Assembly: GCA_036924085.1 (NCBI GenBank)
Contig: JAVGWX010000004.1
Location: forward strand, 40,763,293-40,827,292
Direction: 5' to 3'
From: Ariolimax columbianus
Lineage: Eukaryota > Mollusca > Gastropoda > Stylommatophora > Arionidae
Length of the DNA stretch: 64,000 nucleotides
Shown here piece by piece: positions 1 to 10,744 of this stretch (its first letter is position 1; each line of letters opens with the position of its first letter). A model generated the notes under the pieces. It saw only the letters and a list, made by a program, of their open reading frames with translations, was not told where the DNA came from and did no database searches. Both the position numbers and the translations under genes were made by a program.

Positions 1-334
1 TTTGCATCCTGTGAGCCAAACAATATTTAATGGCAGCTTCTCGTGTCGTAAGACGAAAAAATGTGGCAAAGCAACAGTATATAGATATGCATGAGAAAAA
101 CTGCACTTAGACAGTCAGTATTGCTACGCATGTTTACATACATAATAAAATGTAATCACATTTACGACCTGCACAAGATTAAAACATTCTGTCTATATCA
201 ATTTTAGTGATGTAAAAGCAGTTCCCGACATCGAAAGTGGATGAGCGTTAATTATTTTATATTCTCGTTAGACAAGATCTAATCAATTATCTATACTGAA
301 TCCAATAGATCCTTCAGATAACATTATCAGAGTG

Positions 335-870
335 AGTGATGACGTGTTGACAGACTAATCCTGAAGCGTCATGTAAGTCAAGGATGGTGTGTTGACAATC
401 ACGTCCTAGAAACATCGGATGATGTTACCAGAGCGATGGATGGCGTGTTGACAATCACGTTCTAGAAACATCGGATGATGTTACCAGAGTGATGGATGGC
501 GTGTTGACAATCACGTTCTAGAAACATCGGATGATGTTACCAGAGTGATGGATGGCGTGTTGACAATCACGTTCTAGAAACATCGGATGATGTTACCAGA
601 GTGATGGAGGGTGCGTTGACATTCACGTCCTAGAAACATCAGATGGTGTTAGCAGGGTGTTCGAGTTTTGTATTAACAATCATGTTCTAGAAACATAAGA
701 TGGTATTTCCAGAGTGAATGATGGTGTGTTAAAAATCGCTTCTTAGAATCATCAGTTGGTTATACCAGGATGACGGGAGGTGTGTTGACAATCACGTCTT
801 GGTAACATCCGACAATATAACTAGGGAGACGTGTGGTATGTAGACAATAAATATTGGTAACATTATATAA
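335..870. repeat. 56-bp minisatellite, about 9-10 copies
   Basis: The motif gttgacaatcacgt recurs at 391, 447, 503, 559 and 615, exactly 56 bp apart, and then at about 672, 728 and 784 with growing divergence. The inner copies (447-615) are almost identical; the copies on both edges carry many substitutions and small indels. This edge decay fits unequal exchange that homogenises the middle of an array. No coding frame runs through it, and no transposon similarity was seen. Confidence 0.95.
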
Positions 871-1655
871 TTTAGTTGAGTGACGGAATGTTATTTGGCA
901 AGAAGGTTCTGTCAACATCTGAAAGCTGAGGTCGCTGAAGGAAAGTAAAGAAATGATTTCAATGAAAAGGACAACATATTATTATAAGAGACTTTTGATG
1001 CGTCGCGTTTGTAGGAAATGCAATAATAATGAAAAAGACAGGCATTTGCTTTATTATGTGTAGATTTGTGATGAAGAAAATATGCAAGTTTGCAAAGAAA
1101 CTTGAAAGTGCAACGGAATTATGCAAGAGACAGGAATGACTGAATTTGGGCATGGCTATACGATTGGCAGAGTTTAAGAGATATTCATAACTGATCTATG
1201 CAGACAAGAAGCATGGGATGAGATAAAATGGTCACATTTGAGGAAAATTGTATGCATTCTGAATATCTACGGTCAATAGTTAACAATAATAAGATGAAAC
1301 CAGTTTCGTAGTAGAACCGTTGGTTCAACCGAAAGTTACATTTTTTTCCGCTGTGGCCATAGCATGCTGGAACAGTGTAACTGAAAGTATCTGATTAATC
1401 TACACTGATAACATTTAGTTCTAAATGAAAGCAGCAAAAAAAATTAATACATTGAGCGTTTAATGTCGAAACCAAAATCGATTTATCTGCACGTGAGATG
1501 TTTTATCAATCCATGAAACGGAAGGGAAATTATGTGAAAAACCGACAACTACGTAACGAACAAGAACGCACGTTTGGACACATGCACTCAGACATGTAGG
1601 CCTATACAGCATATACAGATATTCTGAGAGCAGTGGAATATATTATGAATTGGTG
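871..1655. other. Unrecognised AT-rich sequence
   Basis: No convincing reading frame, repeat or mobile-element motif was recognised. Short open stretches on the minus strand have low-complexity composition and no family signature. Confidence 0.5.
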
Positions 1656-1689
1656 ATTGACAATTGCGACATGGACTGAAAATGAGAGA

Positions 1690-1770
1690 AAAAAGACGGA
1701 GACAGAGAGAGAAAGAGACAGAGAGAGAGAGAGAGGGGGGGGGGGGGGTTGGGTAGGTGAGAGAGTGAAA
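1690..1770. repeat. (GA)n / poly-G low-complexity tract
   Basis: A purine-only tract of GAGA repeats runs into an uninterrupted G run near 1735-1748, then more GA-rich sequence to about 1830. The several overlapping open frames here, on both strands, come from the lack of stop codons in GA/CT repeats and are not genes. Confidence 0.9.
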
Positions 1771-2104
1771 ACAAAAAAGCGAGAAAGACAAAGATGGACA
1801 CAGAAAGAGAAAGAGAGCGAGATAATGACATACACATAATTGTAAACGAATGTGTGTAGGGTGTTCAGACCATATGTCAAACGGTTTCCATTCATGTGGA
1901 ATAAATCGAATAAAGAATAAGGTCACATCCATCTCACATGTATGTTGAGATAGTCGAGTTAAGATAACTGTGTCTTGGACTAGCAACATCATCATGAAAA
2001 TCAAATAACTAAAGAAACTGCCACCACAAGAAGGACGATTGCATTGGCGCAGTTGTGTTAAGAAACCAGCTTGAGTGTTGGTTCTACACTTCGTAAGTCA
2101 TCAA

Positions 2105-2405
2105 TGTAGTTGGGAGGGAAGGCACTGCACTCGCCTCACATAGCGATGACACCAAGGGTGGGCGATTTTATTCCGTACAATTCAAGCGACTTGATGTCTT
2201 GAGGGAGGTAAGACCAGAGTGTATGTTACCTCACGTCGGCTAGAGTGTTCTTCTTGCCACTGGTCCAAGCCAGCTTGAGACGAGAGAGTGAGGATGAAAA
2301 ACATCACAGTTTATTTATTACTATAGTTCAAGCTCAAGTTACATCATCAATACAAAACCATCTGATGATGTCGCACTCGTGCTTGCGATGGGCAACGAAC
2401 TTAGA
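2105..2405 (+). mobile_element. SINE-C copy (with cgatgggcaac tail)
   Basis: The segment aligns by eye with 46128-46435 and 53548-53855: an ordered series of shared words (gcactcgcctc, accagagtg, ttacctc, cttgccactgg, then an accatctgatg region) ends in a tgcgatgggcaac tail at about 2388-2400. The tRNA-like head is weak here. A poly-G tract in a T-rich context follows 175 bp downstream. It is diverged, so it is an old copy. Confidence 0.6.
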
Positions 2406-2559
2406 CTAAACATCATGGAGTAACACAGAATAAAACAAATCAAACTGTCTCTTCCTGCTAAAGGTACGTCATATGATCGCAATGTCGTGGACATCCCCAG
2501 CATCCATTACCAGCGTTATTTTCATTTATTGCTGTCCCCTGTATGTTTGTGAAACCTTA

Positions 2560-2655
2560 ATTATTATTATTTATTTATTTGGGTGGGGGGGGGGGGGGAG
2601 GGGGGGCAGAGAGATAACATTTGCACTTTAAAGTTTTGCTTTTTTTTTTTCCAAT
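2560..2655. repeat. TTAT / poly-G / poly-T simple sequence
   Basis: Consecutive short runs of ttattt, an almost pure G run (about 2582-2606) and a T run (about 2639-2650). No further function is visible. Confidence 0.8.
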
Positions 2656-2954
2656 TCTGCAGTTTTCTGCGTTTATAAAGGAAGTTAAATTTGTTTAATG
2701 CTATTAAAATACAAGAAGAATTATAATATCACAAAATATCATATTTATTTTAAGTGCAATCGTCTGTCGATGAACACAGAAGAGTAGGAAATCGGATTTC
2801 GCGTAATACAAAATAACTTTAACATTATAAAAATGGAAAGGAAACATCGCTTTGTACATGCCGAATATGTTTCTGTCGGCAATCATGGCTTGTCGACCAT
2901 GTTGGTCTTGATGGCAAAGCTAACTTCAACTGCACGGCGTTCTTTTTTGCTTCG

Positions 2955-3205
2955 ACCGCTCTAGAAGAAAGCATAGAGAGTTTTAGTAGCCATGATTTGG
3001 AGAGATTTAGTAGCTACGGATTGGAGAAATATAGTAGCAATGGGATGGAGATATATGGTATTGATGGATTGGGAAGATACAAAAGTGATAGATTTGGGTA
3101 AACATAGTAGACATGAACTTGTAAGAAACAGTACAGAAGGACTGGGTAGGTATAGTAGAGATGTACTAGGAAGATACAATTGTGAAAGATTGGAGAGATA
3201 TGAAA
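2955..3205 (+). repeat. Block minisatellite with ~25-bp subunits; inverted duplicate of 10448-10695
   Basis: Degenerate subunits of about 24-25 bp built on atagtag..atg..ttggagag. Its reverse complement aligns along its whole length with 10448-10695 at roughly 90 percent identity by eye, with the diverged subunits in the same order. The two loci are therefore copies of one already-diverged block, not independent expansions. Related subunits also lie at 9625-9758. Confidence 0.85.
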
Positions 3206-3735
3206 CCTTCCTCTGTAATCTGCCCTTCCTCTGCCAGTCGTCAGTCGTGTCTCCCTCAGGGCGGGGTGGGGGGGGGGGGATGTTGCATGTAGCAAGTTCC
3301 CTAGTGATCAGTGCTGTCCGTCGTTATGGTCGTTTCGGAGTTGTCCAGTGGCGTGCGGACATTCCATGTTGCAAACGTTATGGGTAGTTTTAATGATCAT
3401 TTTCTGCTCGTTCCGCCGCTGTAGTTTTGGATCCCTGCCAGCTGCGATTTTCTGGTCAGGGTGTGATATGTAGGGTGATCTCGTGAGTTGCGCAATTTGT
3501 TTATAACGAGGGTGATGTGCGCAGGGTCTTCCTCGCTCCCTCGTTCTGACCGAACGTGTTCCAGATGCAAGACATTCTCAAAACATCTAGTGAAGGGTTT
3601 GGATGCAGACAGTAAGGTGTGAGCGCGTGCCTCATTTTCTCGACTGCCCTTACCTTCTCTGTCATCCCTGGGATTGGGCGTTGATGTATTTATTTTCGTG
3701 CGCATTTGTTCCTGTTTTCTCCTTCAACATCTCTT
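3206..3735. other. Unrecognised sequence with a poly-G tract
   Basis: Contains a G-rich run at about 3262-3280. The minus-strand open frames of 90-100 codons show no recognisable domain. No repeat or transposon motif was identified with confidence. Confidence 0.4.
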
Positions 3736-5440
3736 TCCCCTGGTCTTGAGAATTTATTGTGTACCTGGGAGTTCCGATGCCGCCTTGGTTAAATGTATTA
3801 TCAGCTTCCACAACCGATGTAAATCTGAGTTTGAGGAGTAATTCCGCAGGATCTAATGGACGCTTTAATGGTTTACATATACAGGAAAAGAGCCGGGCCG
3901 GTGGGAGTGCGACGGTCAAGGCTGTTCTCCGCAGCTGGCAAGATCCTAGCACCCTTGCTGCTAATCCAGCTCAACAAACACCTTGAACAAAGCCACAACC
4001 TCTCAGAAAGGCAAAGTAGATTCAGAGCAGGAAAAGGAACAATGGACATGATCTTTGCCGCTCGACAATTACAAGAGAAGTGTCAGGAACAAAACCAGAC
4101 CCTAAACACCACGTTTATTGATGTCACAGGGACATTTGATGAGATAAATGGTGGAGGGCTGTCGATGATTATTTCAAAGTATTGCTGCCCCAACAGGTTT
4201 ATGGCTATGCTGAAACGGCTACACGGGGGCATGTGTGCTGGCGTAGTGTATTGTAGAGAAAACTCTAAAACTTGTATAGTGAGGGACAGAATAAGGCGTA
4301 GACGGGCCCTGTTCAGCTTGATGTTCGCGGCAACGATGTCAGACGCCTTCAGATAATTGGAGTTTGGCATACCCATACATTACTTCACGGATGGCTGGCT
4401 ACTCAATCCCAGAAGTGGCTGGAGACATAATCTGAGAACTTGTGTTTGCTGACGACTGGGCTCTGAACAGCAACTCAGGGCTGAACGTGCTGGTGGGAGT
4501 GGACCGGTTCTCTACCGCATGCGACAATTTTGATCTGATCATACATGCCAAGAAAACAGGTCATGAACTAACCAGCTTCGGGCTTACCACGGAACTAGAG
4601 ACTGCGGTAGGCGGGTGAAAGTTGAGTGTCATGGACGGATTCGCGTGTCTGGGCGGCGCGCTGTCGGGGTCTGTCATGATCGATGATGAAGGGGCAAGCA
4701 GATTAGCAAGGGCCAGCACATCCTTTGGTATAGTGCGCTAGATGGTGAGAGAACGTCGTGGTGTCAGTATCGGGGCCGGACTCAAAGTCTACCGTGCCAC
4801 CATTATTCCAGCTCTACTCTACGCCAGCGAAAGCTGGACTGTATACTCTGGACATGCAAGGAGGTTAAACCACTACCACATAGGTTGCCTGAGACGAATG
4901 TTCCACATCCGATGGCAAGTTCATGTTAATGACATCGAGGTTCTCTCGAGGGCTGACATGTCCAGCATCCATGCACTGCTAGATGGGACATAACTGGAAT
5001 TAGCCGTACAGCTCGTCCTTATGTCAGACGAACGGCTCCTAAAAAACTCCTCTGCGGGGCGCTGAGAGAGAAATGGCGAGAGAAAGAACGCCAATGGAAA
5101 CGTTTTAAAGACAGTCTGAGGGACTCACTGAAAAGTTACCAGATAGATATCCCTACCTGGGAATGTGTTGCACAAAAGAAATCTGACTGGAGAAGCTCGA
5201 TCAGAGCTTGTGTGGCTGGCGACGAGAACCAACGAGTTGTGAAAGCCCAGAGGAGACGCGAGACCCGGAAATCATGAACAGCGGAAACACCACTTCCGTC
5301 TACAGACCTCATGAGCCCGCTTTGAAGCAGATGTTTTCGTGCCCGCATTGGCCTGTTCAGCCACACGCGCATCCATTCACAGCAGGGACATCTGTGACAA
5401 GGATGATGCGGCAGTCCTTATCGACAAGGATGGACATCTA
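3736..5440 (+). mobile_element. LINE family I remnant: reverse transcriptase to C-terminal zinc finger
   Basis: Translated in successive frames, the segment follows a non-LTR reverse transcriptase. A GVIPQDLMDALMVYIYRK-like stretch and AGKILAPLL come first (to about 3960), then RQSRFRAGKGTMDMIFAARQ (near 4010-4070) and TFIDVTGTFDEIN (near 4110-4150). After a frameshift comes LVFADDWALNS, which holds the catalytic Asp pair (near 4440-4470), then LLYASESWTVYSGHARRLNH (near 4810-4875), and finally a zinc-finger-like RCFRARIGLFSHTRIH (near 5325-5375). Stops and frameshifts show that it is dead. The 3' end resembles that of the copy ending near 49000 (tatcgacaa.gatggaca), then (TTA)n. The endonuclease part is absent. 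Clade not assigned. Confidence 0.85.
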
Positions 5441-5444
5441 TTAT

Positions 5445-5848
5445 TATTATTTGGTAAACATGGTGAAATATAAGATATATATTCACTTGCTGCTGGTCAC
5501 GGCTATGTCTATCGCAGTTTGTAATGTTTAAACGAGGTAATAAATAAAGCTAAGTTGCTAATGTGATGAAGCCAAAAGCTGACAGTATATGCCTCGGTTA
5601 CCACATTAGGAAAGGCATATAGCAAAATCCAGGTAACGGTCAGAAGTTCTCCCTCTTTCTTTTATTATCAGTATGCTTATACTCGTACATATATTTCTGC
5701 ATCCTCATATATGTATATGTGTCTGTATGCATGTATATGTCTTTTAATTATGTATATTTTTATTTAATGTGCATGTACGTGTAGTGGCACATGTTAGTGC
5801 GTAGAATCATTGGTTCGTGTATTATCATGTTTTGTTTGACATACTGTC
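5445..5848. other. Unrecognised AT-rich sequence
   Basis: Contains short TATG-rich stretches (5690-5760). No gene or element recognised. Confidence 0.5.
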
Positions 5849-6025
5849 ATGGTAAAGGGATGTACGAGAGTCATTGTTTATATTAGAGATGATGGTAAAG
5901 GGAACTAGGACAGTCATTGTTTATATTAGAGAGGATGGTAAAGGGATGTAGGACAGTCTTTGTTTATATTAGACAGGATGGTAAAGGGATGTAGGACAGG
6001 CATTGTTTATATTATAGAGAATCGT
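5849..6025. repeat. 43-bp minisatellite, 4 copies
   Basis: The word ggtaaaggga recurs at 5851, 5894, 5937 and 5980, exactly 43 bp apart, each followed by a tgtttatatta segment. It is short and well conserved, with no coding potential. Confidence 0.95.
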
Positions 6026-7153
6026 AAGGAACAGAACAACTTAAAGGTTATTGTTCGAGGACCTGTGCTCGTCAGGACGCTGAAATGTTTGGATCTATTG
6101 ATGATGTAAAAGAAACGGATTTCGGGACACTTATTTCCTATAATAAAAGAAAGTTAAACATAGCAACAACCGTTTGAAAAACGTCAATCAATTACCCACT
6201 TCCGATTACCTAAAACTCTGGCTATAGATCAACAGGACACAGATTCTCTGAGTCTGTCGCTCTCATCTGTTTCAACTGTTGCTAATACAGTTACGTGTCA
6301 TGTCCAGGGCCACCGACTTTTTGTTATTATCTAAAGTTTGTAGCACTAATTCTTCTAATTGCATTTGAGTCTGAAGGTAATTCAGACGACCGATTGATAA
6401 AGCTCATTTAATTAGATCAAAGATTTACACCGTTCTAGTACAGATTATCCGCAAGTAATTATGGAGTATTCTAAATACATGTGAAATTGATGTCTTAGGC
6501 TGTGAGCTGTCGAGGGTGTTTTGACCAATATTTAAAGTCTCTTAGTCTAGTTCTAACGTATAAACACACTGGACGGTGTGTAATGATAAACGCTAAGGTC
6601 AACCGCACCCTTGAATCTTACGTAACACAAAGTGGACAACAACGTATCTGTTTAATTTATCTAATCGAGAGTCTGACAGATATCGTGAAGAACGAAGAAA
6701 CAATTTCGAAATGAAACAAAGATTCTAGTCTTTCTTTTTCAAACATGATCACTAAACGGCGATCGTCTTCCCCCACGGCCAGATATTTATAAAACATTAC
6801 ATTAAACACGTATTTTCTCTGCTGCTTTCAGGCTGTCCGGTAAACTGTCTTTCTTTCGGCCGGTCGTTACCTGAATGTTCGTTATTCGATTCTGAATTGT
6901 CTACTACCACCCTTTCTCTTCTGTTATGTAGTTTGTACACGTTTTCTGAGTGCTAACAATATTATGGTCTTTGTGAGTGCTGTAGCTACCTTGCGCATTG
7001 GCCAGCCTCGCTTTTTTTCCTTTTCTTCTCTGCTGAAATTGTTTTCTAAGCCACCTTATCATGCTGTCACAAAATCTTCTCTCATGTCTTGTTTGCCGAT
7101 CGTTGCTCCGGACAACATACCCTTTACACATTCTAGATTTTATATATATTATA
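6026..7153. other. Unrecognised intergenic sequence
   Basis: No credible domain in any frame. The 70-codon plus-strand frame at 6502-6714 has no recognisable signature and is likely chance. Confidence 0.45.
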
Positions 7154-7575
7154 AGGCGTGTTCAAATGATACCGGACCTAACTGCAACAAATGAACATAC
7201 GTACGAAGCGCATGGTGACGTCACCTTGTGTAAACAACACACACCAACCGTGAATTTTGCAAAATTTCATTATCCTCCAACTCATAGTTTTCTCAACAGA
7301 CCGTTGAAAATATGACGGGTGTGATACATAATCCGTCTACAGTTTATCAGGGAGCTGTGTTTCTAACAGCTGAAGGATGTCGACCAGTTGACATCCATCG
7401 TAGAATGCAGACAGTGCATGGTGACAAAAACCGAACTGATTTTAAAGACAACGAATTGGTAAGAACTAAGGAACGCGATTCACAGAACATGGGATATAAG
7501 GCAAAACGTTCGATAGTGTGCGAGAAACTGAGAACTGGAATTGAACCCGACCATGTAAAGGAAGGCGCGTGATGA
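7154..7575 (+). mobile_element. mariner element M1: 5' end and N-terminal transposase remnant
   Basis: The start (aggcgtgttcaaatgatacc, next to TA) matches the termini of the mariners at 46485 and, inverted, at 30787. After a shared untranslated leader a frame begins at 7312 with MTGVIHNP and continues to CRPVDIHRRMQTVHGDKN, the helix-turn-helix part of a mariner transposase. The match then fades, and the catalytic domain is absent. A family-N LINE inserted shortly downstream (from 7627) may have separated it from the rest. Confidence 0.8.
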
Positions 7576-7643
7576 TGATGATGGTATTGGTGATACAATC
7601 CTTTTAGTTTTGATCTGTCAACTCTTTACCCCAAGGGGGAGTA

Positions 7644-8300
7644 TTGTCACCCACACTCTTCCTGGTATATATAAACGATATTACAGAGAATATACCAAGA
7701 AGAGTCCATAGCTCAATGTTTGCAGACGATCTGGCTATGTGGACCTCTGAAAAGAATCTCACCATAGCAAGAAATCGGATGCAGACGGCCCTAACATCGC
7801 TGGAAGAGTGGGCGAACTCATGTTTGGTCAAAATAAACGAGGAGAAAACCACGTGCACAATATTCTCGCTCTCATTAAAACCCCAAAGTACCAAATTAAG
7901 CCTAAATGGCAAAATCCTGCAGCCAAACGACAACCCAACCTATCTGGGAGTCACATTTGATCGGCGCATGACATGGAAAAGTCAGATTGAGAGAAACCGA
8001 ATGAAAGCCAGAGAAAGAATGGCGATCATGAGGAAACTTGCTGGCACAAGCTGGGGAGCAGACGAAGGCATACTAAAGAAACTGTACACTGGAAGAGTGA
8101 GACCAGTTCTCGAGTATGGCATTGCGGCATGGACAACAGCAGCGAAGGCGAACTTCGATAAAGTTAACAAACTTCAAAACCAAGCCATGAGAATTATAAC
8201 AGGTGGCATGAAGTCAACGCCAATTGTAGATCTAGAAAAGATTACAAAACTGCAATCCATGACCGACAGAAGAGACTGCAGAGCCCAGCTGCAGTCATAG
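7644..8300 (+). pseudogene. LINE-N reverse transcriptase, C-terminal half
   Basis: The frame encodes LSPTLFLVYINDITENI, then SMFADDLAMWTSEKNL. FADD is the catalytic motif C of reverse transcriptases and is intact here. The thumb region follows (YLGVTFDRRMTWKSQIERN; LEYGIAAWTTAAKANF). The frame ends at a TAG at 8298-8300 where the copy at 55732-57597 reads Glu (LQSEKLRR), so this is a single nonsense change. Reading continues in the same frame into the RNase H region. The palm N-terminus and endonuclease are missing through 5' truncation, so it cannot act alone. Confidence 0.92.
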
Positions 8301-9400
8301 AAATTCCGAAGACTGACGGACCACCCAATGTACCAGAGACTAAACAATTTGGGAACTGGAAAACTAAAGCGGAGAAACTTTGCAGAAACAGCCAAAGCAA
8401 AGATGCACGAAGATCCCATAAACGCACTAACAACACCAAAACCCATCACTACCCAACGAAAACCTACTTGGAGGCAGGATATATTTCCAGAGGTGGTAGA
8501 AAATATACCAGGTATTGCAAACAAAAACTGCCAGACTGAAAAAGAAAGGAGAGACACTACCCTAAGCTTCATAACGAAAAGCTACCCAAGCATGGACTGG
8601 ACCCATGCATACACCGACGGTTCTGTAACAAACACTACACAGAACGGAGGGGCAGGAGCATTCCTGAACCTACCAAATGGCAGAAAAATAACACTGTCAC
8701 TCGCTACTGGTAAGTACACAAGCAATTTCAGAGCGGAGGCAGAGGCACTGAGGGCGGCAGTGGAAGAAATGGTAACGCACAGTGAAAATGAGAGCCATAT
8801 AGTCCTGCTGACAGATGCTCTCGCCGTAGTCACAGCGCTAAAAAGCCAGAAAAACACTGAGCTTAATGACCTAAGAGCAGCACTCTGCAAACTGTGCCAG
8901 CAGTCCGCACCAAAAAGGGTAGTGGTACAGTGGGTTCCGTCACACTGCAACATCCAAGGCAACGAGGAGGCAGACAGACTGGCAAAAGAAGGTGCAAGGC
9001 TACCACAAACAGATACTAGTATGACGTACGAAGAGTCAAAACGGCTTTTCAAAGCCAGGTATAGACCAAATGGGAAACCGAACATACTGGTTACACCAAA
9101 AACGATGCCTATTACCAGTTGAACCGAAGAGAGCAGGTCGTTGTCTTCAGACTTCGCACTGGCCACAACAGACTGAGGTACCACCTATTCAACAAATTGA
9201 AGATAGGGTGTACCGACGAATGCCCGTGCGGTACTGGTAAAATGACCACTGAACATCTGCTGCAGAACTGCCCGACATACGAGGATCAGAGAGAGCAGAT
9301 GTGGCCATTGCCAGTGGAACTGCAAGACAAGCTCTATGGTAGTGGCGAGAGTCTCAGGATGACCGCCGCTTTTTTCGAAAAAATAATGGTTACTGTCTGA
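8301..9400 (+). pseudogene. LINE-N RNase H and Cys-rich C-terminus
   Basis: Continues in frame after the TAG at 8298. The RNase H acidic residues are all visible: THAYTDGSVTN (Asp), NFRAEAEALRAAVEEM (Glu), VLLTDALAVVTALKS (Asp) and QGNEEADRLAKEGA (Asp). The domain would remove the RNA strand during reverse transcription. Near 9060 a small indel relative to the copy at 32641-33600 shifts the frame, and the C-terminus continues from about 9119 in another frame: TDECPCGTGKMTTEHLLQNC, a C-x-C...H...C knuckle typical of LINE C-termini. It ends at the TGA before the GAA tail. Disabled by one stop and one frameshift. Confidence 0.92.
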
Positions 9401-9624
9401 CTGTGTACGCAGAAGAAGAAGAAGAAGAAGATATGTCAACTCTTGACAACCCAATGTCTTCCGAACAAACAAACACGTATTTCTCACTTGCAGTTCGTAT
9501 AAAGTATGTACACATAAAGGCATCATTAAATATTGAAGGAGATAATATGGATGCATCTCCCTAGTATTCACCAAGGACGCAGTGTATATGTGTCCCAGGA
9601 TTGGCATGTCATGAATTCCCTCAA

Positions 9625-9758
9625 TCTATCACTACTATGTTTCCTCCAATCTATTACTACTACGTCTGTTCAATTTATCACGACTGAATCTCCACAATTC
9701 ATCACTAGTCTCGAATCTATCACCACTATATCTCTCCAATCTATCATTACTATAAAGT
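9625..9758 (-). repeat. ~25-bp subunit minisatellite (left piece of a split array)
   Basis: Repeated ctccaatctatcactactat-like subunits of the same type and orientation as 10448-10695. The array breaks off where the SINE-D copy starts at about 9763 and resumes at 10448, so one array appears to be split by a retroposon. Confidence 0.8.
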
Positions 9759-9762
9759 GAAA

Positions 9763-10447
9763 CTGACTGGTCTCGAGGTAAGGTGTCCGCCTTGAGTGCC
9801 GGAGGCCCCGGGTTCGGTGGAGACGGAAATTTAATTCACATGGATCTTCTGGTAAAAAATTCCCCTGACCTCTGGGTAGTGAGATCGGACTCCGGTGTGC
9901 AGTGTCAGCACATTAAAAATTACTTGGCAGTTGGAAATCGAAAAGAGTAGACTTAATGGCCGCTGCGCGGAAAACATTAAAGTTAAAAATATATTGAAGT
10001 TATTTGTACCTTTCCCCAGGGGGTTTATTAAGAGCAGCTATAGATGGCGACTAACTGACTGCGGGTCTACTTATCTCTAGTGTTTTTGTTTTTTTTTGCG
10101 TTCGCCTTTTTTCTCTATTCCCCAAGGCGGTGTGCGTTGCACTGTTTGTTTTTATTTTGCGCCTGTCGGCCCAATGCATCCGACTTCAGCATGCATTTTA
10201 TGCAAGGGTCTGTTTCCTCCTGCATTTTCTAAGGGTTTGCTTCCCCAAGGTAACGGTCGGTGCTGTGATGGAGATTGAACACAGCACCTTTGGGTTGTGA
10301 GCTGTGTCACTTAACCACTAGGCCACGCCGTCCCCATCTCTAGTGTTTAAAGTTAATAAGATGAACTCGCACATCGGTTACACCACCCTTCAAGACACTG
10401 GCTGCATACATATTCTGTAAAGTCTTCTTAACCAGTATAAATAAGTT
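9763..10447 (+). mobile_element. SINE-D copy, interrupted by SINE-A
   Basis: It begins with a tRNA-like head: an A-box-like ctggtctcgaggtaaggtg and a B-box-like gggttcggt about 40 bp downstream. The 3' part (gataagagcagc, gcgggtctact, gttaataagatg, cgcacatc) matches 23480-23600, so it is a dispersed family. The copy is split at 10086 by a younger SINE-A with a 13-bp TSD, and its 3' part resumes at 10349. The right boundary is uncertain (10398-10447). Confidence 0.7.
10086..10335 (-). mobile_element. SINE-A copy with perfect 13-bp TSD
   Basis: A tRNA-derived SINE read from 10335 down to 10086. The head has an A box (tggcctagtggttaag) and a B box (gtgttcaatctcc), the internal RNA polymerase III promoter of tRNA genes. 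A central domain follows (gctgaagtcggatg, ccgacaggcgcaaa), then an A-rich tail. The perfect 13-bp target-site duplication atctctagtgttt lies at 10073-10085 and 10336-10348. It inserted into a SINE-D copy. Other copies: 61581-61825 (minus) and a 5'-truncated one at 12495-12600 (plus). Confidence 0.95.
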
Positions 10448-10695
10448 TAGTTAAGTATATCTCTCCAATCTTTCACATCTGAATCTTCCCAGTACACCTC
10501 TACTATACCTACCCAGTCCTTCTGTACTGTATCTTACAAGTTCATGTCTACTATGTCTACCCAAATCTATCACTTTTGAATCTTCCAAATCCATCAGTAC
10601 CATATCTCTCCATCCCATTGCTACTATATTTCTCCAATCCGTCGCTACTAATTCTCTTCATTTCATTGCTACTTAAACTCTCCATTCAATCACTT
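10448..10695 (-). repeat. Block minisatellite, inverted copy of 2955-3205
   Basis: Same block as 2955-3205 in opposite orientation (about 90 percent by eye, subunit order kept). It extends a few subunits further right than the first block, to about 10740. It has a long open frame because stops are rare in the repeat; no protein family is suggested. Confidence 0.85.
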
Positions 10696-10744
10696 GCATT
10701 TATATTATATTATATTTCTTCAATCACTAATCTCCAGCTATATT

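Larger units (their letters stand above)
7627..9433 (+). mobile_element. LINE family N, copy A (5'-truncated, TSD-flanked)
   Basis: A 5'-truncated non-LTR retrotransposon. It starts inside the reverse transcriptase and ends in a (GAA)n tail at about 9411-9430. It is flanked by an 11-bp target-site duplication, tgtcaactctt, at 7616-7626 and 9434-9444, which fixes both ends. Domain order is RT C-terminal half, RNase H, then a Cys-rich C-terminus. An RNase H domain downstream of the RT is known in I-superclade LINEs (for example I and Nimb); placement there is inference. Two other copies of the family lie at 32641-33600 and 55732-57597. Confidence 0.95.

Noticed and set aside
8582..9184. A 200-codon minus-strand frame (and its equivalents at 32749-33237 and 56297-56974)
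   Set aside because: Antisense shadows of the RNase H domain; they recur only because the LINE copies are alike.
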